Both the position numbers and the translations under genes were made by a program. 64,000 nt of DNA from CAWIHK01 sp963835935 (GTDB lineage: Bacteria; Bacteroidota; Ignavibacteria; UBA10030; CAVZMI01): NCBI GenBank assembly GCA_963835935.1, contig CAWIHK010000002.1, positions 310,001-374,000 on the forward strand, given 5' to 3'. Shown one piece after another: positions 26,701 through 35,394 of this stretch (within the stretch, counting starts at the first letter, position 1; each line of letters starts with the position of its first letter). The notes beneath the pieces were generated by a model. It ran no database searches. It had not been told where the DNA came from and worked only from the letters and a program-made list of their open reading frames with translations.

Positions 26701-26924
26701 TAACTTCCAGGGGGGACGTAGAGAATTGTATAATGACCATCAAGATCTGTTGCAGCACCTAACGATGTTCCCATGACTATGACAGTCGCTCCAATTACCG
26801 GCTCGCCGTTGTCTTTATCAGAAATGACTCCGGCAATCTTTCCGGTCGTTCCAGACCAAAGGGGGGACACCGATAACAAAATCAATAGTAGCATCGGTGC
26901 TATCACCTTCTTCAGTTGTTGCAT
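23727..26924 (-). CDS. TonB-dependent outer-membrane receptor (cassette A)
   Basis: 1065 residues. Signal peptide, then a carboxypeptidase-regulatory-like domain (about 27-115: GKIAGVISDKDNGEPVIGA, YVPPGSYTLQISSVGYRKV), a plug (about 120-250: DILGMQAGVNI, IQIRGSSGDQSLFMVDG, SIKEISVERGGFNAEYGQ) and a long beta barrel to the C-terminus. It should import a ligand through the outer membrane with TonB/ExbBD energy, none of which is encoded here. The N-terminal extension is SusC-like but no SusD follows; instead FnIII, PorV and TIG genes follow, with a 4-base overlap into the next. The ribosome site AAAGGAGG precedes the ATG. The paralogue is at 43122-46367. With the hydrolases downstream, the ligand is likely an oligosaccharide. 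Confidence 0.92.
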   Translation of the reverse strand: MQQLKKVIAPMLLLILLSVSPLWSGTTGKIAGVISDKDNGEPVIGATVIVMGTSLGAATDLDGHYTILYVPPGSYTLQISSVGYRKVTVKDVRVNIDQTARYDIPLEPQAIEVNALIIVGGKMNIKKDVATSVATVSDKEITNLPIANVPDILGMQAGVNITNNGKDIQIRGSSGDQSLFMVDGNTMRDPRNNQVIFKVPLNSIKEISVERGGFNAEYGQVQAGIINIVTSEGDKRVYSGGITVRVTPAAPKYYRGGGIPDIQDPNSYWLRPYMDNAVCWTGTNTPESQGGWDYYTRQKYLPFSGWNSISQQLCTDDNPNNDLTPIGAQRAFLYETRKHIPNNEPDYNIDAGFGGPVPLISEPLGNLRFFMSYRGEKDMLLFPSTRPDYNDHDWRVVLNSDINNSMRLHINGAAGNIATMAENWTYSNYPQTPSDLANGTGGSTLFNLFSDWTYSLTDISYKSASAKLTHTIGANTYYEVSLEHLERHYDTRPPAGRDTSQRFEIVPGFYESTNPFGYYPIASSGDGVIIWAGEQQSLARDNSTASVTTLKADFTSQVNFNNLVKCGVEFDYNDLNLDYGFIQMQTGGLNYANRIQAKDYPIRGALYVQDKLETEGFTLNAGLRLDYSNSEVTWPNISANPYDPNFIGSNYNNFLVFPTKSSEAQWQLSPRLGISHPITEDSKLFFNYGHFKEVPQYETLFRVQRTPDHSLTQLGDPNLTLAKTISYELGYDHLLFNSILLQVTAYYRDISNQQDTTRYTPTNGSFYYLSTSNLYSDIRGFEITIRKSTGRWFSGFINYTYQVVSSGNFNERQQFQDPVRQQLYNQTTVNLYQTRSTPTPYARANLSFYTPEDFGPILSNWRMDLLLNWSAGGWTTYNPQNVSGIVNNVQFVDYIDGTLRLSKTIVMKRFSLQFFADINNLFNGLRMSTAGIEGTSDQFYQASLHLPKSNAYNNIPGNDKFGEYRTPGTDWQPEVYQSEIQQKNGSFVAAPDDIHAFYYEGSTGKYWRVVKDPATGSRSWVQVDQATIDKVNKDKAYINMPGASTFWFLNPRAIAFGIRLSLDIE

Positions 26925-26940
26925 ATAAATGCCTCCTTTC

Positions 26941-27134
26941 GGTTTTAGTAAACTTTAATCGCTTATACGCGACATTGAATCACTATTCCCCTCAACTGAA
27001 TCCATACAATGAATCGTCATACTCCCCTATGAAAACTCAAGGTTGTGCAAATATTATCGTAGGACCGCCACCTCATAACAGCTGTGAAGGTTACATCATC
27101 GACAGATGAAGAATTGAAGAGGCGACAACAAGAT
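26941..27134 (-). promoter_or_regulatory. leader of receptor cassette A, conserved with cassette B
   Basis: This segment shares blocks in the same order with 46385-46580 upstream of the second receptor: CAACTGAA near 26993, the inverted repeat TCATA-N6-TATGA at 27017-27032, ACTCAA just after it, and GAGGCGACAACA near 27118. Non-coding conservation between two operons suggests a promoter, operator or RNA leader element. A -10/-35 pair could not be fixed. The rest of 27135-27557 holds the operator candidates and the terminator listed separately, and no gene. Confidence 0.5.
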
Positions 27135-27350
27135 TAAAAAATTAAAACAAAACTATTTTTTCTCCTCACTCCCGGATAAGTTTTATTCCTATACTTCGAA
27201 TTGATAAAGTAAGAACCATACTCATCCATTTTATCTTTTATATACTTTGCTTTTCTGTAAACATTTTTAATACTTCACAAACAATCTCTTCAACCGTTTG
27301 CCACAAGGCCAAACAAAGTCATACCTCGTTAGAAAATTGAACTGGTCTTC

Positions 27351-27370
27351 GAATTATTGAACCGGTTTGA
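27351..27370. promoter_or_regulatory. candidate LacI-family operator upstream of cassette A
   Basis: GAATTATTGAACCGGTTTGA has an AACCGGTT palindrome with a central CG, typical of LacI-family sites. The same block, GAATTATGGAAACGGTTTAA, lies upstream of cassette B at 46638-46657. A third related sequence, TTCAACCGTTTGCC, is at 27289-27302. It lies about 430 bases before the receptor start. Binding is inferred only. Confidence 0.4.
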
Positions 27371-27375
27371 TTATA

Positions 27376-27412
27376 CGGAAAATAAAAAGGCTTTCTTAAA
27401 AAGTCAAGCCTT
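27376..27412 (-). terminator. terminator after the LPP20/DUF4384 gene
   Basis: AAGGCTT (27406-27412 on the minus strand) pairs with AAGCCTT (27387-27393) across a short AT-rich loop, and TTTTTATTTT follows on the minus strand. A T run on the other side means it could act in both directions. It lies about 145 bases after the stop at 27558. Confidence 0.6.
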
Positions 27413-27557
27413 ATTTTTTTATTTAACGAAAATCATCTTGGGAAATCTCTGAAGTTCTTCCAGTATTAATCATCTCCCTCGCTCTAATAGAATACGTTTA
27501 TTCTCCCGTTTCTTCCTTCAAAAACCCTTTCATTTTTTAACACTCATCATCTTCGAT

Positions 27558-29147
27558 TTACTTATCGACATCCATCGTTGTTACTGCGATTCTGCTTTCT
27601 ACCTGCAACAATTTTGGATTTACCAACTTCATCCCTCGTGTCGAACTTAAAATTTTGTTTAGATCCTCCTTCAATATATCATACCCATCTCTTCGAATCG
27701 TATCAAGAGTTTCAAATGGTTCATTACAAGCAAACACTTGAAGAAATTCTCCACCGAACGGAGCATCACAAATAAACTCTTGCGGGATCGTATACACTTT
27801 ATTCACTTTCGATTCATCAATATAATGACTATCCAATAATAATACCCTCTTGCCATCCGCGAGATGATAAATGAATCTGATGTAACACGGCATATTTACA
27901 CGAAGAGAGACTGTCATCTTTTCACCCTTTGTGTAGAGAACGTTATCGCTGCCTTTATTTGTCCAGACTTCGAGATTCAATCCACCATCGATCACCTCGT
28001 CTTTTAGGAATTCTTTTTGTTCGGAAAAAGCATCCTTAAAATTTTCCGGTTTGATGGTAACGTTGGATGCTTGGATTACTGAATTCGGAACAATCATTTC
28101 GACACTTGCAACAAGTTTAGCGTCGGAAACATGCCGAACTCCGATAAGTAATTTTAAACCTGATGGAGTTTCCCAATATGTTCCGTTAAGTACGTATTCT
28201 GCGCCATTGACTTGTGCATATTCACGAACGAGATCCTGGGTTTTTGGTTTGAAGTCTTTCGATTGCTGAACAATGGACCATTTGGCTTGTGCGACTCCTT
28301 GCCCCTCAATCGTCTGTTTGAAATAACGGGAAAATGAACTTCCTAATTTTGTATCCTGATATGTAATCGGAACAACCATAATCGTTTTGTCCGAAATATC
28401 AACCTGATTCTTCAACATATATACTACTTTCCATGCAACTTCATCAAATGTAGCGACAGGCCGATTGATCAGTCGTTCGATAGATTGTTGTATGTCGTTG
28501 GTGCTCACAGTTTCCTTAGATGCCGACACTTCCAATTCATCAAAAGCTTTTGTGACGTTCGTTTCTGCCGCTGATATGATCGCAGAAATTTCTTCTATCT
28601 TTCGCAAAACAGGATAACAGCCAAGGTATTCATTCAAAGCCTGGACCTGCTGTTGTGTTTCCTCCAAATGTTTTGCATTTGAAAAACGTGTTCGGATTTC
28701 ATTTTGAAGAACTTCCGCTTTCTTCCGATACATATCAATGACCTGTTCACGGTTTATATATGCAAATCCATAAGCGACTGCATCACTTTTATCATAATAC
28801 GATTCGGTTTGTAAACCATCTAATTCGAGACTGGAATTTGTTTGGACAACACTTGTGTAATAACTTCCAACTCCTTCATTTGTCTCTTTTGATTCTGAAT
28901 GTCCGATGCTCTGAATTTGCACACGGATTCGCTCGATTATATTTTTTCGCGCACGATCGATGGCGAGTTGAACACAACTTGCCCGATCTTCCTCTTTATC
29001 GAGCTTGGCCATCCCGAAACCCGTCAGATATTTAATATCGGGAAATTGCGCGCTCTTCCCCATGTTTTTTACCCAATCGGGCGTCTGAGCGTTTATGGTA
29101 ACGACAAAACAAAATAGAATGATTGGAATTACTTTTAGTTTTTTCAT
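27558..29147 (-). CDS. LPP20-like and DUF4384-domain envelope protein
   Basis: 529 residues with a signal peptide (cleavage near NAQ). The N-terminal third is LPP20-like: TPDWVKNMG, YLTGFGMAKLDKEEDRASC, AIDRARKNIIERIRVQIQS. A middle part (about 220-365) resembles the LpoB/CsgG-type lipoprotein fold (TIMVVPITYQDTKLGSSFSRYF, VNGAEYVLNGTYWE). The C-terminal part (about 395-485) is DUF4384: LEVWTNKGSDNVLYTKGE, MPCYIRFIYHLADGKRVLLL. All point to a periplasmic or outer-membrane-associated protein; function is unknown. It is the last gene of a run that includes the caspase, T9SS cargo and small beta-sandwich protein. A second DUF4384 protein is at 37334-38014, and LPP20 proteins recur at 61147-63515. 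Confidence 0.7.
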   Translation of the reverse strand: MKKLKVIPIILFCFVVTINAQTPDWVKNMGKSAQFPDIKYLTGFGMAKLDKEEDRASCVQLAIDRARKNIIERIRVQIQSIGHSESKETNEGVGSYYTSVVQTNSSLELDGLQTESYYDKSDAVAYGFAYINREQVIDMYRKKAEVLQNEIRTRFSNAKHLEETQQQVQALNEYLGCYPVLRKIEEISAIISAAETNVTKAFDELEVSASKETVSTNDIQQSIERLINRPVATFDEVAWKVVYMLKNQVDISDKTIMVVPITYQDTKLGSSFSRYFKQTIEGQGVAQAKWSIVQQSKDFKPKTQDLVREYAQVNGAEYVLNGTYWETPSGLKLLIGVRHVSDAKLVASVEMIVPNSVIQASNVTIKPENFKDAFSEQKEFLKDEVIDGGLNLEVWTNKGSDNVLYTKGEKMTVSLRVNMPCYIRFIYHLADGKRVLLLDSHYIDESKVNKVYTIPQEFICDAPFGGEFLQVFACNEPFETLDTIRRDGYDILKEDLNKILSSTRGMKLVNPKLLQVESRIAVTTMDVDK

Positions 29148-29276
29148 GGTTAGTTCATAAAATTGTGATGTTGGAATTATTTGTATTCATACGCTTTGAT
29201 TTTTCGCTGATCCATTCCTCGATATTTATTTTCACGGATTTATTAACTCGATTTTGTTCATTCGGCTAATCACATT

Positions 29277-29810
29277 TCAATTTCCCGATGGCCTTCCCAA
29301 CGGCGGCGGAAAACCATTCTCCGGTGCTGTTGTGCTTCCACCCGACTTCGATCCGCCTGACAGCACGGCTGCCGCTCCTCCTGCTACCGCCGCTCCTCCG
29401 ATTACCCACCACAATATTCCGCTGCCCGACGAAAGCATTTCAGCTTTGACCACAAAATAATAATCTTCGCCCTCAAGTCCCTGTGGAAAATCCTCCAGAA
29501 AATCCCAAACAATCTTTTTTCCAATTCCACTGAACTTCCCCTGCCCAAAATCACCGATTATCGATTTAGGAGTGTATTCAAACACCGATACTTGTCTCCT
29601 CTTAAGCATTATTGTCACGTCGTATTCCGTATCTGCCGCTCCAAGCAAATCGTACGTTATCACGATCTGCTTCCCCGTCACTTCGTATTTCACATTCCTT
29701 ACATCAATCCGGTCTCCCGCCTTTGCTATCGACAACGGCATCAATTCTATGATTAATGCAAATATGATCAGGCAGCATACCGATTTACTTTTTTGTGCTA
29801 TCTTATTCAT
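29277..29810 (-). CDS. small exported beta-sandwich protein with WWxIGGAAVAGG segment (copy 1)
   Basis: 177 residues from the ATG at 29810 (a TTG two codons upstream is possible). Signal peptide to about residue 30, then an all-beta region (about 35-128: RIDVRNVKYEVTGKQIVITY, GKKIVWDFLEDFPQGLEGED, YYFVVKAEM). A hydrophobic Gly/Ala segment ILWWVIGGAAVAGGAAAVL follows, and a Ser/Gly/Pro-rich tail. I do not recognise the family. Its paralogue at 53353-53862 keeps the same order and also sits beside a caspase gene and a giant T9SS cargo. The Gly/Ala segment could be a membrane helix or a sorting signal. It starts 8 bases past the T9SS cargo stop, so the two are co-transcribed. Confidence 0.65.
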   Translation of the reverse strand: MNKIAQKSKSVCCLIIFALIIELMPLSIAKAGDRIDVRNVKYEVTGKQIVITYDLLGAADTEYDVTIMLKRRQVSVFEYTPKSIIGDFGQGKFSGIGKKIVWDFLEDFPQGLEGEDYYFVVKAEMLSSGSGILWWVIGGAAVAGGAAAVLSGGSKSGGSTTAPENGFPPPLGRPSGN

Positions 29811-29823
29811 ATTCAATTCCTCA

Positions 29824-32800
29824 CTATTTCAATAATAGCATTTTTATCACGAACGGTTTCTTTCCCGCCACATCCATGCGACAATAATACATCCCGCTCG
29901 ACACATTCTTTTGTATCTCATTTCTTCCGTCCCAGCTCATCCAGTATTGGCCGGCATCAAGCTTTCCGCTGAAAATTTCTTTTACCGCTTGACCCAGGAC
30001 ATTGTAAACTATCACTGTTACGTATGAACTCGCCGGTATCCTCAATGCGAAATTAGTTGTTGGATTAAACGGATTCGGGAAATTCCGGCTTAACTCGTAG
30101 CTCACCGGTAGAACACTCTGCGCTTCTTTTTCAACTTTCTCCGGTGAACCGACAAGAATCGTTATCGAAGTATTATTTGTCGGTTGTGTAAATTCGTAAG
30201 TAGAATCTTTTCTCAAATCAACGAATGTTGCGTGCACACCATCTACCAGAAAAACTGCGTAGCTTGTTGGGACTTCACTGATGCCTCCAAATACAAGTTT
30301 AGCCGACGAGCCCTGCTTTCCATTTACACTCAACTGCCATCTCTCAACTTCTCCTATCGAAGGCCGAATATCGGCTGCAAATGCAGGGTAGTTCGAATCC
30401 CAATCCGTACGGTCAAAATGAATTTCCGGCAATGAAGCAAGAGCTCGTGGTTTCCGGAAATTGAATTTATTCAAACCGGTGCTTGCCGCGCGTGAAACTC
30501 CGAACGACACACTCTTATCAACTATCCCAGCAGATTGTAATTGCACATTCACACGCCAATCATTCTTTGCAAGGCTTTCGGTATTGACAACATTGGCATA
30601 AATACTCTGATACGGAACTTTCAAGACGTAGAGCACTGTGTTTGGTGACCCATTAAAAAAGTAATACCCGACATATGGATCAAAACTCGTGGATGCGGAA
30701 AATGATCCGGCATTGAATTTATAAAGTGCGGATAAGATGTTGTTGTCACTTTGAACTTTGGACCATTGAATTGAACGTGCGAATGGATTTGTGATCAGGT
30801 TCCAGCCTGCATTCAACGGCAGTTCGACTTCATAATTCGAATTCAACGATGCCGAATTGAGAGTCCTATTAATTGTCACGTTGCTTCTTGATATGATCCA
30901 GAATGCACGGCCGACTCCAAACTGGAATGTCTTACTTCCATCGAATACTTCAAGATAGTTGCTTGAGCTTGATTCTCCATTATCCCAATATGCCTGCCAA
31001 TCTACATTTTGAGTTCCGGTGAAAATCGAATTCACCATCAATGTATTATCTCCGGGTAAACCTACAATTTGATAATCAGCTGCAGTGTAATCGGATGCTT
31101 TCGACTTCGTCGAAAAATTTATTACTGTACTTGCACTGATCGATGTTGGGGGAGCCGGAATAGTTGTAAATGTTCCGGGCGATGAGTACTCACTTTGATT
31201 TCCGTTAACGATCGCACACACGCGCCAGTAATACATGGCGCCAAATGACAACGGTCCGATCTGCTTCGATGTAGTTGTGATTGTTGAATCATTGACAACT
31301 GGATTGATGAAGGATGAATTTGTTGCTACCTGCAGATGATATTTTGTCGCACCAGTGACTTGAGTCCAGCTTACTGTAAGTGTGAGGAGTTGATTCGTTG
31401 AACCATATGTTGGCGATGTGAGGGACGGCGATGTGCTTGTTGAAGATGAACCAGAGTAATATCGTGCAATTATTCCAGTTCCGGATGCGACCCACCCTGT
31501 TGTTTGGCTGGGAAATGTAAGAGCATCGATTGCATTTTCAAATGGAACACTTTCAATACTCCAACTAGCACCGTCATTGGTCGAGCGAAATACACCATTA
31601 TATCCTCCAGCCCAATACGTTGACGTTCCTTGTATTACCTGTGACGTTCTAATGGAACCAGAAACAAAGGTATCCATGTTCTGCCAACTAGCACCGCCAT
31701 TAACGGTATAGTTCCAATATCCCGCTGATCCGGTCATGATTCCAACCGAAGCATTGCGAAATGCGATACTCCGCGGATCTTGTTCAAACTCTGTTGATAA
31801 AATCTGCCACGATAATCCTCCATCTGTTGATTCTATCATTCTTCCCGATGTGCTATCAACGAAGTATGTTCCAGCGTACAAAGTATTTCCCACCGTGCAA
31901 AATGAATTTACAAGGCACACTTCCTGAACATCTGAACGTGAACTCGGCGTTCTGGCTACTACGTTCCAGTTTGTCCCGTTATTTGTTGATCGTAAAATTA
32001 AAAAAGGATATCCTTGTTTTAGTGGATCTGCTATCGCGACCAAAGTATTGGTTGACAAATATTTTATTGCATCAATATAATTAGCCGTACCGCTGCTTTG
32101 GGTAACCCAATTGGATCCTCCATTGCTGGTATAATAGATGTTCCCATATTGATCTCCCACCCACGCTTCAGTAGCGCTTGTCGCTTCCATTGTAACAAGT
32201 GCTGCATTCGTTGAAGCAAGGTTGCCGCTGCAATTTACCCAATTTACTCCGCGATTTGTTGAACGCGCTACGTATGCTTTACCTGCATCATTAGTCAGCG
32301 CACTGTACCCGCACGCCCACACAGTATTTGTATCGACTGCTTTGATAGCATACCATGAGACTGTATCCCTATTTTGAATTGTCCAATTGGTAGAATACCC
32401 GGGCGTAGTCGCAAATGCTTCGGCAGATGGCGAAGACTCGCCTACACTATTTCCTGCAATAACTTGGTAATAATAAGTAGTGTTCGGATTTAGAAAAACA
32501 CTAAAATATTTCACCGCTAAAGGATCTTGCAAAGTGTCAATTGGAGTGAAGCCATAGCCGGAAGTTGTTGAGCGAAGAATTCTATAATATGCCGGGCTAC
32601 CACTGCTTGCCGTCCACGTTAAATTAATTTGCCCGGATGACATTGCAACAGCATTTAAATTCGCAGGTGTACTTGGCGCCGGTGAAGAAACTGTCGCCTG
32701 CCTGGAATATTTATTGTCATTTTCGTTTGTTTCCGCAATATTATTATAACAATCAGCAACTACTTCGAAAGTATGTAATCCTGCGCTTAATTTCCCAACA

Positions 32801-33438
32801 CTGTAGTTGTACCAACCATCGAAGTAATTTGCACTAAGACTGGCTAGTGATAACGGCGACCAACTCGCTTGAACCCCATCAACATAAAACGCGGTATAAA
32901 ATTGTGTTGTTATATCATCCGTTCCATTATTTATAATAGCAAACGCAACATAAACACTATCGGTTGTAGAAATTGTTGCTGCATCTGATATAATAAGATC
33001 AGACGTTACGGCACTCGTGTAAACCACGATATCGCCGTCCCAATTCCAACTGCCGGTAGTACTTGTTGGTGTCGGTTGGAAAGGTGTAAGATTGACGCCA
33101 GAAGCTACATTTGAATTTTTAAAAAGATTTCCTTCTATTTTTCCAAAACTTTGTTGTCCGGTTTCTATTATTGAAATAGAAGAATTCCCATCCATCCCCT
33201 GCACCTTTTTATCCTTTTGTTGCACTGTTTGCAGCGATGGCAAATTATTTAATCCTCTTTTGGGGGAAGATTCTTTCACGAAAATAGTTTTTTTAAAACC
33301 AACTTTCCCTCTGTCATCTCGCTGCGCATATCCCGGCGATCTACTTTCAAGGGCGTTTTTTTGTTCACTCGTTTGCTGGGCTGAAACCATGGATTGAATC
33401 AAAATGAATATTATTAGCATCTTAAAAAATCTTGTCAT
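29824..33438 (-). CDS. T9SS cargo with CARDB, fibronectin III and YCF48/BNR-like repeats
   Basis: 1204 residues with a signal peptide (VSAQ). In order: CARDB-like domain about 135-255 (DLIISDAATISTTDSVYVAF), fibronectin III about 257-350 (PANLNAVAMSSGQINLTW), then a propeller of YCF48/BNR-type repeats about 355-680 (ARSTNRGVNWVNCSG, YYTSNGGSNWVTQSSG, FRSTNDGASWSIESV). A second fibronectin III at about 685-775 is followed by a conserved region about 780-1100 and a T9SS type A sorting domain (SRNFPNPFNPTTNF ... SSGMYYCRMDVAGKK). It is a large surface or secreted protein of unknown ligand. Its last 400 or so residues are nearly the same as in the 1801-residue protein at 54032-59437. The start follows CGGAGAAACGT. 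Confidence 0.8.
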   Translation of the reverse strand: MTRFFKMLIIFILIQSMVSAQQTSEQKNALESRSPGYAQRDDRGKVGFKKTIFVKESSPKRGLNNLPSLQTVQQKDKKVQGMDGNSSISIIETGQQSFGKIEGNLFKNSNVASGVNLTPFQPTPTSTTGSWNWDGDIVVYTSAVTSDLIISDAATISTTDSVYVAFAIINNGTDDITTQFYTAFYVDGVQASWSPLSLASLSANYFDGWYNYSVGKLSAGLHTFEVVADCYNNIAETNENDNKYSRQATVSSPAPSTPANLNAVAMSSGQINLTWTASSGSPAYYRILRSTTSGYGFTPIDTLQDPLAVKYFSVFLNPNTTYYYQVIAGNSVGESSPSAEAFATTPGYSTNWTIQNRDTVSWYAIKAVDTNTVWACGYSALTNDAGKAYVARSTNRGVNWVNCSGNLASTNAALVTMEATSATEAWVGDQYGNIYYTSNGGSNWVTQSSGTANYIDAIKYLSTNTLVAIADPLKQGYPFLILRSTNNGTNWNVVARTPSSRSDVQEVCLVNSFCTVGNTLYAGTYFVDSTSGRMIESTDGGLSWQILSTEFEQDPRSIAFRNASVGIMTGSAGYWNYTVNGGASWQNMDTFVSGSIRTSQVIQGTSTYWAGGYNGVFRSTNDGASWSIESVPFENAIDALTFPSQTTGWVASGTGIIARYYSGSSSTSTSPSLTSPTYGSTNQLLTLTVSWTQVTGATKYHLQVATNSSFINPVVNDSTITTTSKQIGPLSFGAMYYWRVCAIVNGNQSEYSSPGTFTTIPAPPTSISASTVINFSTKSKASDYTAADYQIVGLPGDNTLMVNSIFTGTQNVDWQAYWDNGESSSSNYLEVFDGSKTFQFGVGRAFWIISRSNVTINRTLNSASLNSNYEVELPLNAGWNLITNPFARSIQWSKVQSDNNILSALYKFNAGSFSASTSFDPYVGYYFFNGSPNTVLYVLKVPYQSIYANVVNTESLAKNDWRVNVQLQSAGIVDKSVSFGVSRAASTGLNKFNFRKPRALASLPEIHFDRTDWDSNYPAFAADIRPSIGEVERWQLSVNGKQGSSAKLVFGGISEVPTSYAVFLVDGVHATFVDLRKDSTYEFTQPTNNTSITILVGSPEKVEKEAQSVLPVSYELSRNFPNPFNPTTNFALRIPASSYVTVIVYNVLGQAVKEIFSGKLDAGQYWMSWDGRNEIQKNVSSGMYYCRMDVAGKKPFVIKMLLLK

Positions 33439-33551
33439 ACGTTTCTCCGCAAAATATTTTTCTACTTTGCAATAATACGATTTAAATATTAATTGAAAAA
33501 CTTTTTGCCTTAACGTTCGATCCTAATATTTATGCAGGCTGAAGCCAGCGT

Positions 33552-33598
33552 TTAATTATCTCTATCCTTGATCGACATTGGCAGATTACGATCTCACA
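33552..33598 (-). pseudogene. 3'-terminal relic of a second caspase-family gene
   Basis: On the minus strand this short stretch codes DRNLPMSIKDRDN and a TAA stop, matching the C-terminus DRNLPMSIKAEEK of the caspase gene just upstream (33690-35003). No coding continues beyond it: the preceding bases are AT-rich. It is best read as the stub of a tandem duplicate that was deleted. The rest of 33439-33689 is AT-rich with a weak AAAAAGGAA/TTCCTTTTT stem and no gene. Confidence 0.6.
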
Positions 33599-33689
33599 TC
33601 ACACAACTTAAATATTTATATTAGATTAATCAAAAAGGAAAAATTATAAAATAAAAAATGTCATTTCATTCCTTTTTAATTTATAATTA

Positions 33690-35003
33690 CTATTTCTCCT
33701 CTGCCTTGATCGACATCGGCAAATTGCGATCCCACATCGTTGAACTCGGATTCGGATGCTGGAGCGATTTTGTATCTTTCCGGACGTTCAAACTTATGTA
33801 ATCAACTAATTCACCAAGCCGCACAATACCGTCGGAATCCAGATCCGCTTTTCCGCTTAATCCTTCGAGTAAATAGTATGTAAAGACGCCGTGCCCGCCT
33901 CCCCACTGCTGGGACTCTTGAGAAGTTTCCTTCGCTTCGCTTGCACTAAATGTTAAAACACTACTGCCTGCTTTTGCGATGTCGCTTAGGAAATCGTTTA
34001 TCAATTCGCTGGTGGCATCACCACGCATGGCGATATTCGAACTGATTCCTGCACTGTGGCATGCGTCAGCAAACACGATGATTTTTCCTGCCTTGATATA
34101 ATCGTGTATCGCCTCCTGAATATCCTGCATCTTAACTGCTGTAGCCGCCGGTTTGGAGAGATCGGAATCATAAGCAAGGAGATAAGGAACATTCGGCCGA
34201 TAAGGATCAGGTGCGCCATGTCCGGCAAAATAAATAATCACAACGTCTTCTTCCAGCGGATTCTTCATGAAGTCGAAAATCGCTTCTTGAATATTAACCT
34301 TCGTGGCATCTTTATTAATTAATTTTTTGATATTCGCAGGCGCTACTCCCCGTCCTCCTTTTTCTAAAGGAGTGACCAGATATTGATAGAATGATTCCGC
34401 ATCACGGTCGGCATAACGAAGTGGTGTTATTTGAGAGCTCTGATATTCAGAAATACCGACGACAACCCCCCAAACCTGATGTCCCTTGAATTGTTGGGCC
34501 TGTGGCGCCTGTTCCGGTTCCTTCTTGGCGACGACAACTTCACGCTGGACTTTAATTGTTGTTGTACTCTTCGCTTTTCCCACATCGACTGCCGTAATCT
34601 CGATCGTATTCAGTCCAAATTGTAGTAATTGCGTCGTCGAGAATTCGACGCCACCTTTGATTGGATTCAAGGCAGCTTCAGTTCCATTCACGTAAACAAC
34701 TGCAACGGCATTAGATCCGCGAGCGATGCCACGAATCTTTAGATCTGAGGTTTTAACAACAATCGCGCCATCGTTGGCAGTTTTCATTCCACGCTGGCCG
34801 ATTTGGATTGGCTCGAGAAGTTCGATCGTCGGCGGTGTCGTCGATTTTACAGTCGATGGCGCTACCGTTGGTACTACCACTTTTTTGGGAACGGCTAAAA
34901 GCGATCCTGTATTGCTCTCCGAAGAAGAGGTTTGTGCACGAGAAATATCGAAGCACAAAGCAAACATCATAAAGCCGAAGAAAATAATTTTTAAATTTCG
35001 CAT
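33690..35003 (-). CDS. caspase-family (C14) peptidase, exported, with Ig-like N-terminal domain
   Basis: 437 residues. Signal peptide (SRAQ), a low-complexity Val/Pro/Ser/Thr linker, an Ig-like domain about 60-155 (LLEPIQIGQRGMKTANDG, AVVYVNGTEAALNPIKGG), then a caspase p20-type domain about 170-345. The catalytic pair is visible: His 262 in YFAGHGAPD and Cys 315 in FADACHSAG. An acidic DLDSDGIVRLGELVDYI near residue 390 may bind Ca2+. It is probably a periplasmic or surface cysteine peptidase with Arg/Lys or Asp specificity that cannot be read here. The ribosome site AGGAGG precedes the ATG. It lies downstream of the CHASE2 cyclase and upstream of the T9SS cargo. The paralogue at 52102-53289 has the same N-terminal domain. 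Confidence 0.85.
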   Translation of the reverse strand: MRNLKIIFFGFMMFALCFDISRAQTSSSESNTGSLLAVPKKVVVPTVAPSTVKSTTPPTIELLEPIQIGQRGMKTANDGAIVVKTSDLKIRGIARGSNAVAVVYVNGTEAALNPIKGGVEFSTTQLLQFGLNTIEITAVDVGKAKSTTTIKVQREVVVAKKEPEQAPQAQQFKGHQVWGVVVGISEYQSSQITPLRYADRDAESFYQYLVTPLEKGGRGVAPANIKKLINKDATKVNIQEAIFDFMKNPLEEDVVIIYFAGHGAPDPYRPNVPYLLAYDSDLSKPAATAVKMQDIQEAIHDYIKAGKIIVFADACHSAGISSNIAMRGDATSELINDFLSDIAKAGSSVLTFSASEAKETSQESQQWGGGHGVFTYYLLEGLSGKADLDSDGIVRLGELVDYISLNVRKDTKSLQHPNPSSTMWDRNLPMSIKAEEK

Positions 35004-35394
35004 GATTCATCCTCCTATATTCATCACAAAAATATCTATTATTGACTAATAAAACCGTGATCTGTGTCAGATATTAAAAATATTTTTCAAAACAAGACAT
35101 ATGGGCATACTTTAATGACATATTCATGTCGCCGGAATAATTAAATGCGAAAATTTATATCACCATCCTCTAATCTTCTCTTATTATCGGATAATCCAAT
35201 AATTATAATTAGTAAACCATATAATCGTCGTTCGCATCAAAATCGAGCACTTTAAAAATAATTGTTGAGAAATGCGAACCATCTTTGCCCAAGGATAGTA
35301 AATAAAACCTTGAAAAACAATAAGCATCAACAAAATAAAGCTCACTCATTAATTTCTAAAAATTAATGATTATGTGAAGCAATTCGAGGATATA
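35004..35394. other. intergenic stretch with no recognisable feature
   Basis: This is 391 bases of AT-rich sequence between the cyclase stop and the caspase start. It presumably holds the caspase promoter. No clear promoter, hairpin, repeat or short gene was found. Confidence 0.6.
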
